Counted from the stretch's first letter, positions 26,837-35,065 are shown. The stretch: DNA of 64,000 nucleotides from Arcticibacterium sp964021845 (GCF_964021845.1 NZ_CAXHZC010000004.1:1-64000); one strand, 5' to 3'. Notes: a model not told the origin generated them from the sequence alone. Made by a program: numbers and translations.

Positions 26837-28816
26837 TTATTCCGCTTTAGGTGCTTTTGCCGGTTTTGCAGGCTTCTCGGGCTTTTCTGATTTCTCAGGT
26901 TTTTCTGGTTTTTCAAGCTTTTCAGGTCTCTCAGGACGTTCAGGTCTATCGGGTCTTTCAGGTCTTTCAGGACGGTCCATTCCAATATTGTTTTGTACTT
27001 CCTTCGGTAACATTTTTAAAATGGCCTCATGATGTTTTTCCATGTCATTGGCATGTTTGTCAATGATAGCTTCTTTTTTGTCTAAGACTATTTCAATTTC
27101 TTTCGCAGGAATTTCAAACTCCTTTTCCATTTTGACTTCAAATTTTTTCATTTTTTCTTCAAAATCCGACATGTCAATTTCGAAGTTCTCCATCTTTTCT
27201 TCATGTACTTTAACCTTGGCTTCAAACGCTTTTTCTAGCTTATTTATCTCTGCTTCGTAGTTGCTAGCATTTGGGTCTAATTTGGCAATGTCACTTTGAA
27301 ACGCTACAGCATATTTGGCTATTACTTGAGATTCTTTCTGAATCTGTTCCATTGACTTTTTAAAAGATGGGTCGTTTTGAGGGTTGAAATCTACGTCTGC
27401 CATAGCATTAACCTGTAAATCAGTTATTTTCTTCACCTCAATATTAATTTCCTTAGATACGCTTTCTATTTTTTTATTTGCCTCTTGCATCTCATCAAAG
27501 TGCATTTTCAATTTCTTTTTTTCGGCCACCGTTAAAGGCTGTTCTTTGCCATTAATAACTATTTTGTTTGGGTCTATTCTAACGCTATAGTCATTCGTGG
27601 TAATATTAAGGTTACGGTCTCCCAGGTCATAATGGTAGTGTTGTTCCTCCTCTTGGTCAACATCATAATTATAACCAATACCTAAATCGCTAGTATCTTT
27701 TTTTATGATGGTCTCTGGAGTTCCAATTGGCGTCTTGTCGATGTCTACCGCTTCTGCTTCAATATTCAAATCAGAAATTAGGGTGAATTCCTCCATTTCG
27801 CTTTCTGGAATTTGCTCATTTTGTACAAAGCCTAGGGTACATACCGAAAGAAGCATTAGTAAAAGTGCAGTGAACTTTACTTTTTGAGTCTCGGGCGTAA
27901 CGCCAAGTAATCGCTGAATTCTACTTAGCATAGGCATTCGCTTTTTGCCAAAGGCCATGGCTAAACTCGGTTGGTGAGTTGACAACTGAATTTGAGCCAA
28001 AGTTTTAGCCAATAGTACTTTGTTTCCTGTTAATTCTGCCGCCCAGTCGTCACAGGCATGTTCGCGGTTTTCTCTTATTTGATGGCTAACTAGCCAAAAT
28101 ATAGGATGGTAGAAGAAAAGGTTTTCAAGAAGAGTTTGTCCTAAGTTTATAAGGAAGTCATTTCTTTTAATGTGAGCTATTTCATGGGCAATGATAAGCT
28201 CTAGCTGCTCGGCACTTAAACCGCTTACCAAAGACGTAGGAATCAAAATAACCGGTTTTAATGCTCCAAGTACCATGGCTGTATCTACTTTGTTAGAGTG
28301 GAAAGCTTGGAAAGTGGGCAGTTTACCTTCAATTTTTTTCAAAACATTGTCAATGGCTTTTTCTGATTTTTGCGATAGCTGAGAAATGCCAGTGCTTTTC
28401 AAAAATTGTACATAGAAAAGACCGCCCATTTGTCTTACAAAGAGAAAGGCGAAACCAATGACCCAGCCAGCAAATAGCCAATGAGCGTTGACCTCAATAA
28501 TATCAAGGTAAGACTGAGATGCTTGTGAACCCACCAGCTCGTTTAAAACAACATTGAAAGTTAGTGTTTGACTAGTGCTTTCTGCTATTGTTGCAGTTTC
28601 TGTAGGCATTAAAATGGAAAATGTAAAGGCAGAAACTAAGAACTGTAAACCAAAGGCAGCGAGCCCAGCCCAAGTCTTGTTATTAGCCGATTTGATAAAT
28701 CTTACGGCAATGAGGTAGACTCCTACAATGAGAACCCCTTGCCAAAGGGAATGGAGCATGGTCTGACCAAAGGTGCCGGCCAGAGGAGTTTCAAACAGTG
28801 ATGTTAGGTTTTTCAT
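26837..28816 (-). CDS. BlaR1-like M56 family membrane metallopeptidase
   Basis: A 659-residue protein with about four membrane helices in the first 330 residues and the zinc protease motif HEIAH at residues 211-215, followed by RENREHACDD. The best-known relatives (BlaR1, MecR1) cleave the partner repressor on an external signal. There is no penicillin-binding sensor domain. Instead there is an acidic and coiled-coil periplasmic region (about 340-610) and a 47-residue tail of P-E-R/K-P repeats from about residue 613. The paired repressor gene is 79 bases upstream on the same strand. The signal sensed is unknown. Confidence 0.9.
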   Translation of the reverse strand: MKNLTSLFETPLAGTFGQTMLHSLWQGVLIVGVYLIAVRFIKSANNKTWAGLAAFGLQFLVSAFTFSILMPTETATIAESTSQTLTFNVVLNELVGSQASQSYLDIIEVNAHWLFAGWVIGFAFLFVRQMGGLFYVQFLKSTGISQLSQKSEKAIDNVLKKIEGKLPTFQAFHSNKVDTAMVLGALKPVILIPTSLVSGLSAEQLELIIAHEIAHIKRNDFLINLGQTLLENLFFYHPIFWLVSHQIRENREHACDDWAAELTGNKVLLAKTLAQIQLSTHQPSLAMAFGKKRMPMLSRIQRLLGVTPETQKVKFTALLLMLLSVCTLGFVQNEQIPESEMEEFTLISDLNIEAEAVDIDKTPIGTPETIIKKDTSDLGIGYNYDVDQEEEQHYHYDLGDRNLNITTNDYSVRIDPNKIVINGKEQPLTVAEKKKLKMHFDEMQEANKKIESVSKEINIEVKKITDLQVNAMADVDFNPQNDPSFKKSMEQIQKESQVIAKYAVAFQSDIAKLDPNASNYEAEINKLEKAFEAKVKVHEEKMENFEIDMSDFEEKMKKFEVKMEKEFEIPAKEIEIVLDKKEAIIDKHANDMEKHHEAILKMLPKEVQNNIGMDRPERPERPDRPERPERPEKLEKPEKPEKSEKPEKPAKPAKAPKAE

Positions 28817-28835
28817 AGTTTTAGTTTTTCGAAGG

Positions 28836-28858
28836 TGATTGATGCCGAAGCATCAACC
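28836..28858 (-). other. UUCG-loop hairpin in the repressor-peptidase gap
   Basis: On the minus strand GATGC-TTCG-GCATC forms a hairpin with an extra-stable cUUCGg tetraloop, extended to about nine pairs with one G-U. It lies between the two genes with no T tract, so it more likely tunes mRNA stability or the ratio of the two products than ends transcription. Confidence 0.5.
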
Positions 28859-28895
28859 AATCTTCTGTTTTTCATAATTTGTATTTGTAATAGTA

Positions 28896-29267
28896 TTAGC
28901 TTTCTAGTCCTTCTATAAGTTTCTTTATTTGGCTGAGCTCATCTTTAGAGGCCTTATGATTCCCCAAAGCCTGCATCACCATGTCCATGGCTTGTCCTCC
29001 GAATGCTGCATCCACAAATTTATTTAGCAACTGTTCTTGCATGCTTTTTTGTGATACTGCCGACTTGTATATGTGAAATCTGCCTTGCTCTGTTCTGGTG
29101 ACCAGTTCTTTGCCAAGCATGAGCTGCATTATCTTTAAGGTAGTAGTGTAGCCTACTTCTTTGTTTTTGTTTATTTCGTCATTTATTTCTCTAACAGACG
29201 ACGGTCCCTTTTTCCAAAGAAGTTGTAGTATTTCTAATTCTGATTCTGTCGGTTTAGCCAATGCCAT
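28896..29267 (-). CDS. BlaI/MecI/CopY family transcriptional repressor
   Basis: A 123-residue winged-helix repressor. The N-terminal DNA-binding half reads LQLLWKKGPSSVREINDEIN (residues about 14-33), then VGYTTTLKIMQLM, the recognition helix region; the C-terminal half is a helical dimer segment. In the family, the dimer holds its promoter shut until the M56 membrane protease (here the next gene) cuts it. Three identical-consensus operator sites sit in its own promoter, so it should be autoregulated. Confidence 0.93.
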   Translation of the reverse strand: MALAKPTESELEILQLLWKKGPSSVREINDEINKNKEVGYTTTLKIMQLMLGKELVTRTEQGRFHIYKSAVSQKSMQEQLLNKFVDAAFGGQAMDMVMQALGNHKASKDELSQIKKLIEGLES

Positions 29268-29275
29268 AATTCATC

Positions 29276-29291
29276 TACGATTAATTTCGTA
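29276..29291. promoter_or_regulatory. BlaI-type operator 1
   Basis: TACGA-N6-TCGTA palindrome, nine bases upstream of the repressor start codon, in the leader. Matches the two further sites at 29302 and 29332. Confidence 0.8.
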
Positions 29292-29292
29292 A

Positions 29293-29325
29293 CAAATATA
29301 CTACGAAAGAATTCGTACTAACAAA
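29293..29325 (-). promoter_or_regulatory. Promoter of the repressor-peptidase operon
   Basis: On the minus strand TTTG (29322-29325) is followed after 21 bases by TATATTTG (29293-29300), a perfect fit to the Bacteroidota TAnnTTTG element. Operator 2 fills the spacer, and operators 1 and 3 flank the promoter. Confidence 0.7.
29302..29317. promoter_or_regulatory. BlaI-type operator 2
   Basis: TACGA-N6-TCGTA palindrome lying between the two promoter elements, so bound repressor would directly block the RNA polymerase. Confidence 0.85.
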
Positions 29326-29331
29326 TCTATC

Positions 29332-29347
29332 TACGATTATTTTCGTA
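29332..29347. promoter_or_regulatory. BlaI-type operator 3
   Basis: TACGA-N6-TCGTA palindrome just upstream of the promoter. Start-to-start spacing to operator 2 is 30 bases, and operator 2 to operator 1 is 26 bases. Confidence 0.8.
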
Positions 29348-29783
29348 ATTAACTTTTTTTATGAATTGTTTTTTAGAAGTAAACAAGACAATGATTAAAG
29401 TGAGCAATGCTTTAGAAGAGAAGGAAAATATTGTCATTTGAAAACATAAACAGTATGAATTCCTTATATCGCTCTGTACTGTTTGAACACGGTCTAAATT
29501 CTAGCTCTAGAGTTTTAATTTTAACGGACCTTAATAAGAATTTTGACTGTGTGAGTTTAAAGAGTGCTGTTTTTTTGACGGTCGGCCGCTGCCGTTCATA
29601 TTTTTTCGAAAAAAAATGAACTCCACGCTGGAAAGCGAGCCTGGTAAAAAGGGGGGAGGCCTATTAGGAATTTAGGACAACAGCTGTTTCCTGTGGAGAG
29701 AGGGCTGTTTTTAAGGCAATTCCAAATTTGACAGGATGAGAGTAAAAATATATCCTATCTTGCAATCAAAAAACAACCCAATA
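29348..29783. other. Intergenic region, possible structured RNA at 29560-29715
   Basis: No convincing gene is seen. From about 29575 the sequence becomes locally GC-rich and hairpin-rich: a near-perfect 28-base inverted repeat at 29594-29621 (GTTCAT ... ATGAAC around a central CG), a G tract, a 10-base palindrome AACAGCTGTT, and a GGGCTGTTTTT end. This could be a small RNA or a leader of the following gene. It matches no RNA family that I know. Confidence 0.35.
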
Positions 29784-30506
29784 ATGAACAAAACTATTCT
29801 CCTATTCTTATTAAGCATTGCCTTTATATCTTGTAAAGAAGCGGAACATAAAGAAAATACGCTCAGCGAAACCGAAGTGGAAGAAGGCTGGAATCTTCTT
29901 TTTGATGGTGAAACCACAAATGGCTGGCATCTTTATAATAGGGGAGATGTACCTTCTGCCTGGATAGTGATTGATGGTGAGTTATACTGCAAGCCTGATA
30001 CTTTTGAGGTAGAGCACGGCGATTTATTGACCGACAAGGTTTACAGTAATTTTGATTTAAAATTTGACTGGAAAATTTCAGAAGCAGGTAATTCAGGCGT
30101 CTTTTTTAATGTTCAAGAAAAAGAAGAATACCCTACAGCATGGACTACAGGTCCGGAGTATCAGTTGCTAGATAATTTGGGAATTCATAAAGAGTATCTT
30201 GAAAATACTACGCACTGGGCGGCATGTTTATATGGTTTTAAACCGAACTTAAACGCTGTAACGCCAAATGCTTCAGGAGAATGGAATCATTCTAGAATTA
30301 AGCAGGAGAATGGCGTAGTGAGTTTTTGGTTAAATGATGTCAAAACTGCCGAGCAAGACCTGAAAGGAGAAGAATGGAAGGAGATGATAGCGGACAGCGG
30401 TTTCAAAACTTTTGAGGCCTACGGCAAAAACACAGAAGGACATCTAGCATTACAAGATTGGGCCAAAGGAGTTTCCTTCAAGAATATCAAAATCAAAGAG
30501 CTTTAA
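29784..30506 (+). CDS. DUF1080 (3-keto-disaccharide hydrolase type) lipoprotein
   Basis: A 240-residue lipoprotein: signal ending LSIAFISC, then one concanavalin-like DUF1080 domain opening GWNLLFDGETTNGWHLY and closing KGVSFKNIKIKEL. Family motifs DFDLKFDWKISEAGNSGVF-like (NSGVFFNVQE) and PEYQLLDN are present. DUF1080 proteins bind or cleave oxidised sugars; some are 3-keto-glycoside hydrolases. I take the ATG at 29784 because the signal peptide starts there; the frame stays open 16 codons further upstream. It precedes the GH5 gene by 53 bases, so joint glycan use is plausible. Confidence 0.88.
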   Translation: MNKTILLFLLSIAFISCKEAEHKENTLSETEVEEGWNLLFDGETTNGWHLYNRGDVPSAWIVIDGELYCKPDTFEVEHGDLLTDKVYSNFDLKFDWKISEAGNSGVFFNVQEKEEYPTAWTTGPEYQLLDNLGIHKEYLENTTHWAACLYGFKPNLNAVTPNASGEWNHSRIKQENGVVSFWLNDVKTAEQDLKGEEWKEMIADSGFKTFEAYGKNTEGHLALQDWAKGVSFKNIKIKEL

Positions 30507-30559
30507 GCCTTTTGGGTGTATATTTTAAGTGATAACCATTTTTTAGTCTAGTTTTTTCA

Positions 30560-32311
30560 ATGTTAAACATGAGAAATTACGGCATCATATTATTATTCTT
30601 TGTGCTTCCTCTTAGTTTGACCGGACAAGATATTTTCACGGTCAATGAAAAATTAGGCAGAGGTGTTAACATGGGAAACATGTTTGAAGCCCCTTCAGAA
30701 GAAGAATGGGGTAATCCGTTTAGAGATGACTATTTCGAAAGGATTGCTGATTTAGGATTTGACCATGTCAGAATTCCAATTAACTGGGATTTAGAAGCCA
30801 GAGCTCAGCAAACTGCACCTTATACTATTGAGAGTTCTTTCATGGAGCGGATTAAATATGTGGTAGACAAAGCTCAGGAAGTGGGATTGATGGCGATAAT
30901 TAATATGCATCATCATGAAGATTTGTTTGTGAATCCAGAAGCTGCAAAACCAGAATTTTTAAGTCAATGGGAGCAAATTTCAGAAGCGTTTAAAGACTAT
31001 GATGAAAACTTACTTTTTGAAGTACTGAATGAGCCGCATGGAAATTTAAGCCCAGAACTGTGGAAAGAATTCTTTGCCGATGCTTTGGACGTGATTAGAA
31101 AGGAGAATCCTGATAGGGCGGTAATAATGGGTATAGCTGCTTATGGTGGATTATCCGCCGTGCCGCAAATAGTTATTCCCGAGAGCGATGAGAATATTAT
31201 ATTAAGCATTCATTATTATGAGCCTTTCCAGTTTACACATCAAGGAGCCGAATGGGTAGAGAACTCTTCTCCATGGCTAGGAACAAAATGGGAAAACACA
31301 GATTTAGAACAGGAGGCGGTTAAAAAGCAATTTGAGTTTGCAGATGATTTCGCGAAAGAAAACAATGTTCCGATTAATATCGGTGAGTTTGGGGCTTATT
31401 CTAAGGCTGATTTAGTAAGTAGGGGTGTTTGGACTACTTTTTTAGCAAGGTGGTTTGAACAGCAAGGATATAGTTGGGCGTATTGGGAGTTTAGTGCTGG
31501 CTTTGGTTTTTTCGACCCAAATACCAACCAATACAATCCAAAGCTTTTAGATGCTTTATTAAATAATCCTTTGCCAGAACCTACGGTTACGGAGACCAAG
31601 GTGATTTATACTTCAGACTTTGGGAATGCTAATGCTGAATGGAATTTACAAACCAGTGGTGTAGCTTCAGCTGATTTTTCTTTGGAGGATGATAAGGCCA
31701 AGGTAGAGGTCACTGCTATAGATGAGGAGGCTTGGCGAGTACAGCTTGTGCTTAATAATGTCAACCTAGAAAAAGGGAAAAGGTATCTGGTGAGTTTTAA
31801 AGCTAGTGCTGATCAGGATATTTCCATATCATCATATTTAGGGCAATCTGCATCGCCGTGGAATTCATATTCAGGGTTCAGTAGTTTTACAATAGGTTTG
31901 GATGAGGAGGAATATCTATTCAGTTTTCAAATGAACGCCGAAACTGACCCACAAGCCAGATTTGTTTTTGATATGGGTGGGGACTTGGCGACTATTTTTT
32001 TGCAAGATGTGAAAATTGAAGAAGTGATAGAAGAGGAGGAGGTAATTGAAGAAGAAACTGTTTTGGCTACTGAGCCTGCCAATATCAACATAAAAGTGTA
32101 CCCAAATCCTAGTTCAGGCTTTATAAAAATAGAGACAAAAGAAAAACTGGAGTCATACAAACTTTATAATCTTAGTGGTGCGTTGATACAAGCTGACAAG
32201 ACACTAGATACCTATACCATCAAATTAAAAGAAGGCATAACCCAAGGTGTTTATTTCTTAAAACTTAGTTCCAAAGAGAATAGTTGGATTAGGCGGGTGG
32301 TTGTTTTTTAG
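30560..32311 (+). CDS. Secreted GH5 endoglucanase-type enzyme with T9SS sorting domain
   Basis: A 583-residue protein: signal peptide to about residue 22, GH5 (beta/alpha)8 catalytic domain (about 28-335), a carbohydrate-binding-like beta-sandwich (about 345-490), an acidic linker of repeated E-E-V-I-E, and a T9SS type A sorting domain (about 511-583, VYPNPSSGF). Catalytic residues are visible: acid/base Glu158 in LNEPHG and nucleophile Glu276 in IGEFG, with HYYEPF between them. It should cleave beta-glucan or related plant or algal polysaccharides outside the cell. A second in-frame ATG three codons in is an alternative start. Confidence 0.92.
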   Translation: MLNMRNYGIILLFFVLPLSLTGQDIFTVNEKLGRGVNMGNMFEAPSEEEWGNPFRDDYFERIADLGFDHVRIPINWDLEARAQQTAPYTIESSFMERIKYVVDKAQEVGLMAIINMHHHEDLFVNPEAAKPEFLSQWEQISEAFKDYDENLLFEVLNEPHGNLSPELWKEFFADALDVIRKENPDRAVIMGIAAYGGLSAVPQIVIPESDENIILSIHYYEPFQFTHQGAEWVENSSPWLGTKWENTDLEQEAVKKQFEFADDFAKENNVPINIGEFGAYSKADLVSRGVWTTFLARWFEQQGYSWAYWEFSAGFGFFDPNTNQYNPKLLDALLNNPLPEPTVTETKVIYTSDFGNANAEWNLQTSGVASADFSLEDDKAKVEVTAIDEEAWRVQLVLNNVNLEKGKRYLVSFKASADQDISISSYLGQSASPWNSYSGFSSFTIGLDEEEYLFSFQMNAETDPQARFVFDMGGDLATIFLQDVKIEEVIEEEEVIEEETVLATEPANINIKVYPNPSSGFIKIETKEKLESYKLYNLSGALIQADKTLDTYTIKLKEGITQGVYFLKLSSKENSWIRRVVVF

Positions 32312-32448
32312 AGAGAGAATCTTATAGATTTTGGGAATTACTTGGTGGGGTTTTCTTATTTTTATTATTTGTTTGGTAACGGTTAGTAACGGATATGGTG
32401 TAGAACCAGAATCGTTATGGGCGACCTTAAAGAACAGACAACTCAAAT

Positions 32449-33072
32449 ATGAACTTTGTATTAGCAGACAGATTATCCGAACTTCTAGAAAGTAATAAAC
32501 TGGACGAAGCAATTGATTTTGCAGAAAAGAACCTTCGAGAAATACCGGCAACTGACTTTCATGAAATTCTTGGTAAGAATATTTTGCACTTGGCTTCCGA
32601 CTTAGCTAATCGCATAGAAGAATTTGACAAGTCAACAAAAGTTGTTTTAAAGAAAAAACAAGGGTTTATAAAAAATCTGTTTGGCTCTGGGAAAGACATA
32701 AATCCATCAGCATATTATTGTGAAATGAATGGTTTTGCCATCAATTATGACCGGTGGTTTATCGACCTATTTTCATTTGAGAATTATAGTTTGAAAGATT
32801 GGGAATGGTTATCTGATTTTTATGACTCAACAGCAAACGACTTAACAATTACGGGCTTCGAAGATATTCAAAAAGTTTTTGAAGACGTTCACGAAAACGC
32901 CAGATTTGAGGAACCGAATATTGAAAAAGCCTATGAAGTATGTGAACTTTTAGTAATTCTAAGACTTCACGAATTATTCAGAGAAGCATACAGGACAAAC
33001 AAAGGAAACTGGGACAATATTCCAATGTTTGTAACCGCTCACGACTATGAAGTTATATTTAAAGTAAATTAA
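32449..33072 (+). CDS. Hypothetical protein with cassette-like flanks (207 aa)
   Basis: A 207-residue soluble protein, helical by composition and acidic, with many aromatic residues (NYDRWFIDLF, DWEWLSDFYD). No signal peptide, membrane segment or recognised domain. It resembles the general style of small immunity or accessory proteins, but no family can be named. It is isolated, with no operon partner, and is bracketed by non-coding stretches that look like those around stand-alone accessory genes in other Bacteroidota: a repeated TAACGG just upstream and GCCCATACGCCACCTGC downstream. Confidence 0.65.
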   Translation: MNFVLADRLSELLESNKLDEAIDFAEKNLREIPATDFHEILGKNILHLASDLANRIEEFDKSTKVVLKKKQGFIKNLFGSGKDINPSAYYCEMNGFAINYDRWFIDLFSFENYSLKDWEWLSDFYDSTANDLTITGFEDIQKVFEDVHENARFEEPNIEKAYEVCELLVILRLHELFREAYRTNKGNWDNIPMFVTAHDYEVIFKVN

Positions 33073-33330
33073 CACGGATGACGAGAAAGGCAGCCCATAC
33101 GCCACCTGCAAAAAAGATAGCGGTTTAGTGGTTAAATGAAGCTTTGTACTTCGTAGCAAGTTTTGTGGCGGCGGATAGTTTAGTGCTATTAAATCGCCAA
33201 CTTCTTATGGCTGCAAATCCTTATATCAAATCAAAATTAGAAACCATGAATCTCATAACTCAACAAAACGATTCATGTCGGGATTTCTTAAAAATAGGGA
33301 GTATGGCAGCACTTGGAAAGCCCAAGCCCC
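33073..33330. other. Non-coding flank of the 207-aa gene
   Basis: About 258 bases with no convincing gene. It contains related phrases AGCGGTTTAGTGG and ATAGTTTAGTGCTATT about 55 bases apart, and an 8-base inverted repeat CATGAATC / GATTCATG at 33245-33277. The base composition differs from neighbouring genes. A recombination or cassette border is possible. Confidence 0.35.
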
Positions 33331-33954
33331 TTAAATCATAACCCCCTTCATTTCCACCTCATCCAATCTCCAAAAAGCACCTGGGCTTATGAAATAACCA
33401 CGCTCTTTTGGTAAGGTGATTCCTGCAAATTTGAAGGCCTCATAAACAAACTCAGAGCAGGTGAATTTATCATCATGAAAGAGCTCTTTACTGCCTAAAA
33501 GTGTCCGCCAGGCTATTCTAAAGTATTCCCAGTTGTCATATTGTTTGGTAAGGTTGTCCAGACAAAACTCTTTTATAATTCTAGTTTTGATGCTGTTAGA
33601 GCTGAGAGATTGATGTCTTGCCCAGGCCACACGGCCTACATAAGGTTTCTGGTTTCCTTCATAGTCGTTAAATACATTTGACATGGGCACCATTCTTACG
33701 CCATTGCCCAGTACACTTTCTACCAGAAAAACCCTGTTCATCTCTTCTAAACGCACCACTATACCCATGTGGCTCCATGCAGAGCGTGACCTTCCTCTAA
33801 TAAGGCTTGATAACCAGTGGTCTCCCGAAAAAAATAGTAGGTCGCCAGATTTCAATTCTCCCCTAATCTTATTGTAATTTTGTATATTAGTTTCACGGTC
33901 TTCTCTTTTGAAGAGTTTTTCTAGCTTTTGTTTATTATATAAGGGAATGGCCAT
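33331..33954 (-). CDS. YiiX/YebB-like NlpC/P60-type cysteine hydrolase
   Basis: A 207-residue permuted papain-like protein. The motif SGDLLFFSGDHWLSSLIRG (residues about 36-54) is followed by SHMGIVV with the catalytic His, and the catalytic Cys lies later in FTCSEFVYEAF, the circularly permuted order of the YiiX/lecithin:retinol acyltransferase-like group. Members are thought to act on lipids, amides or peptide cross-links. There is no signal peptide. Its start is divergent from the Fe-S carrier gene at 34019, 64 bases away. Confidence 0.82.
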   Translation of the reverse strand: MAIPLYNKQKLEKLFKREDRETNIQNYNKIRGELKSGDLLFFSGDHWLSSLIRGRSRSAWSHMGIVVRLEEMNRVFLVESVLGNGVRMVPMSNVFNDYEGNQKPYVGRVAWARHQSLSSNSIKTRIIKEFCLDNLTKQYDNWEYFRIAWRTLLGSKELFHDDKFTCSEFVYEAFKFAGITLPKERGYFISPGAFWRLDEVEMKGVMI

Positions 33955-34018
33955 GAAACTTTTGAACGATTGGAGGGGTTATTGGGGTACATTAGAATTT
34001 AGAGCAAATTAGTTTTTT

Positions 34019-34345
34019 ATGGTGACAGTAACAGAGCAAGCAAAGAATAAAATTGCTGAGCTAAAGCAAAAAGAAGGCAAAACCGAGTTAGACGGCATAA
34101 GAGTGTCTGTAGAAGGTGGTGGCTGCTCAGGTCTGATGTATGACTTAGAGTTTGACACAGAAGAGCGAGATAATGACCAAGTTTTTGTAGACAATGGGGT
34201 AAAGGTTTTTGTAGACAAAAAGAGTTTATTGTACCTAATAGGTACACAATTAGACTTTTCAGACGGATTAAACGGAAAAGGTTTTCAATTTAAGAACCCG
34301 AACGCCTCAAGAACTTGTGGCTGTGGGGAGAGTTTTTCTGTGTAA
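34019..34345 (+). CDS. HesB/IscA/SufA/ErpA-type iron-sulfur assembly protein
   Basis: A 108-residue A-type Fe-S carrier. All three cluster-binding cysteines are present: Cys36 in EGGGCSGLMY and Cys100/Cys102 in RTCGCGESF. Such proteins pass Fe-S clusters from the scaffold to target enzymes; complex I, with many clusters, is encoded later in the window. IscA, SufA and ErpA cannot be told apart here. A PspC gene follows after 14 bases and may be co-transcribed. Confidence 0.92.
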   Translation: MVTVTEQAKNKIAELKQKEGKTELDGIRVSVEGGGCSGLMYDLEFDTEERDNDQVFVDNGVKVFVDKKSLLYLIGTQLDFSDGLNGKGFQFKNPNASRTCGCGESFSV

Positions 34346-34359
34346 AAAAATAAAGAATC

Positions 34360-34557
34360 ATGGCAAGTAAAAAACTTAGAAGAACTTCAGGTAAAGAGGC
34401 AATGCTTTTTGGGATATGCGGTGGCATGTCAAAGTTTTTTAGTTTGGATGCCTCTTTGATAAGAGTTTTATGGGTAGTGGTGACTTTCTTAGGAATAGGC
34501 TCACCTATTCTTATTTATGCCATTATGGCCTTTATTATTCCTAAAGAAGGTGCTTGA
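34360..34557 (+). CDS. PspC domain protein (65 aa)
   Basis: A 65-residue protein consisting of one PspC domain: KEAMLFGICGGMSKFFSLDASLIRVLWVV then a second hydrophobic helix ending IMAFIIPKEG. PspC domains sense or respond to membrane stress in the phage-shock system of other bacteria. It is likely an inner-membrane protein. A second PspC gene lies convergently at 34662-34883. Confidence 0.9.
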   Translation: MASKKLRRTSGKEAMLFGICGGMSKFFSLDASLIRVLWVVVTFLGIGSPILIYAIMAFIIPKEGA

Positions 34558-34580
34558 TTCTTGAATATTATTCAAAGTAA

Positions 34581-34616
34581 AAACCCGTCTGGCAAAACCG
34601 GACGGGTTTATTTTTT
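34581..34616 (+). terminator. Rho-independent terminator after the PspC gene
   Basis: A 12-bp stem (AAACCCGTCTGG, one G-U pair) with a CAAAA loop, then a six-T tract. It ends the Fe-S carrier/PspC transcript. Confidence 0.9.
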
Positions 34617-34661
34617 GATGCCCTCTCGGGCAAACCCTAATCTAAACTGAATGTTTTATAA

Positions 34662-34883
34662 CTATGCCGCGACTTCTGTTGCTGCAGGAAGTTGATATGT
34701 TTCTTCGGCTGGCATTACTATCCATAATATAATATAGATAAGCACTACCGGTACTGGAGAGAAAAACCCGATAGCAAGTAAAACCCTAACTATAGTGGGG
34801 TCTAAATCAAGATAGTTAGCTAAACCTGCTGCTACACCACCTAACATCTTCTCCGAACCTTTTATTCTAAATAACCTTTTCAT
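34662..34883 (-). CDS. PspC domain protein (73 aa)
   Basis: A 73-residue PspC protein: KMLGGVAAGLANYLDLDPTI, a hydrophobic helix and a conserved VMPAEE ending, then a short polar tail. I start it at the ATG at 34883; nine more codons upstream open only with TTG. It is probably an inner-membrane protein. It is related to but clearly diverged from the PspC gene at 34360. Confidence 0.88.
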   Translation of the reverse strand: MKRLFRIKGSEKMLGGVAAGLANYLDLDPTIVRVLLAIGFFSPVPVVLIYIILWIVMPAEETYQLPAATEVAA

Positions 34884-35065
34884 AATATTCTTGTTTTTAT
34901 AAGTTTTCAATTAATCGCCAACACTATCGCTGACTTGATGATACAAACATACACCAAGACAAGGTACTTTGCAATGCATAGTACATGAGTGGTATTCTAA
35001 AATGAAGAATGGTAGTTTTTCCTTGAAGATTGGTAAAGGGCTGTTTTAAGCCTTTAAAGAGCTAT

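Noticed and set aside
26814..27066. Plus-strand frames of repeated Gly-Leu-Ser-type residues over the M56 gene tail
   Set aside because: They are the reverse-strand shadow of the P-E-R-P repeat coding sequence.
26837..29267. A beta-lactam resistance locus
   Set aside because: Only the regulator and protease types are present; there is no beta-lactamase or penicillin-binding sensor domain.
29431..29619. A 62-codon plus-strand frame upstream of the DUF1080 gene
   Set aside because: It runs into the hairpin-rich stretch and its composition does not look coding; regulatory or RNA use is more likely.
29675..29700. Similarity of AGCTGTTTCCTGTG to a lac-vector sequence
   Set aside because: Only 14 bases match, which is within chance for a window of this size; no vector sequence surrounds it.
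32449..33072. Integron attC sites around the 207-aa gene
   Set aside because: I found no integrase and no complete attC-type core-site pair; only cassette-like flanks are claimed, with low confidence.
33144..33341. A 65-codon frame downstream of the 207-aa gene
   Set aside because: It overlaps the cysteine hydrolase stop region, has no domain and lies in repeat-like non-coding DNA.
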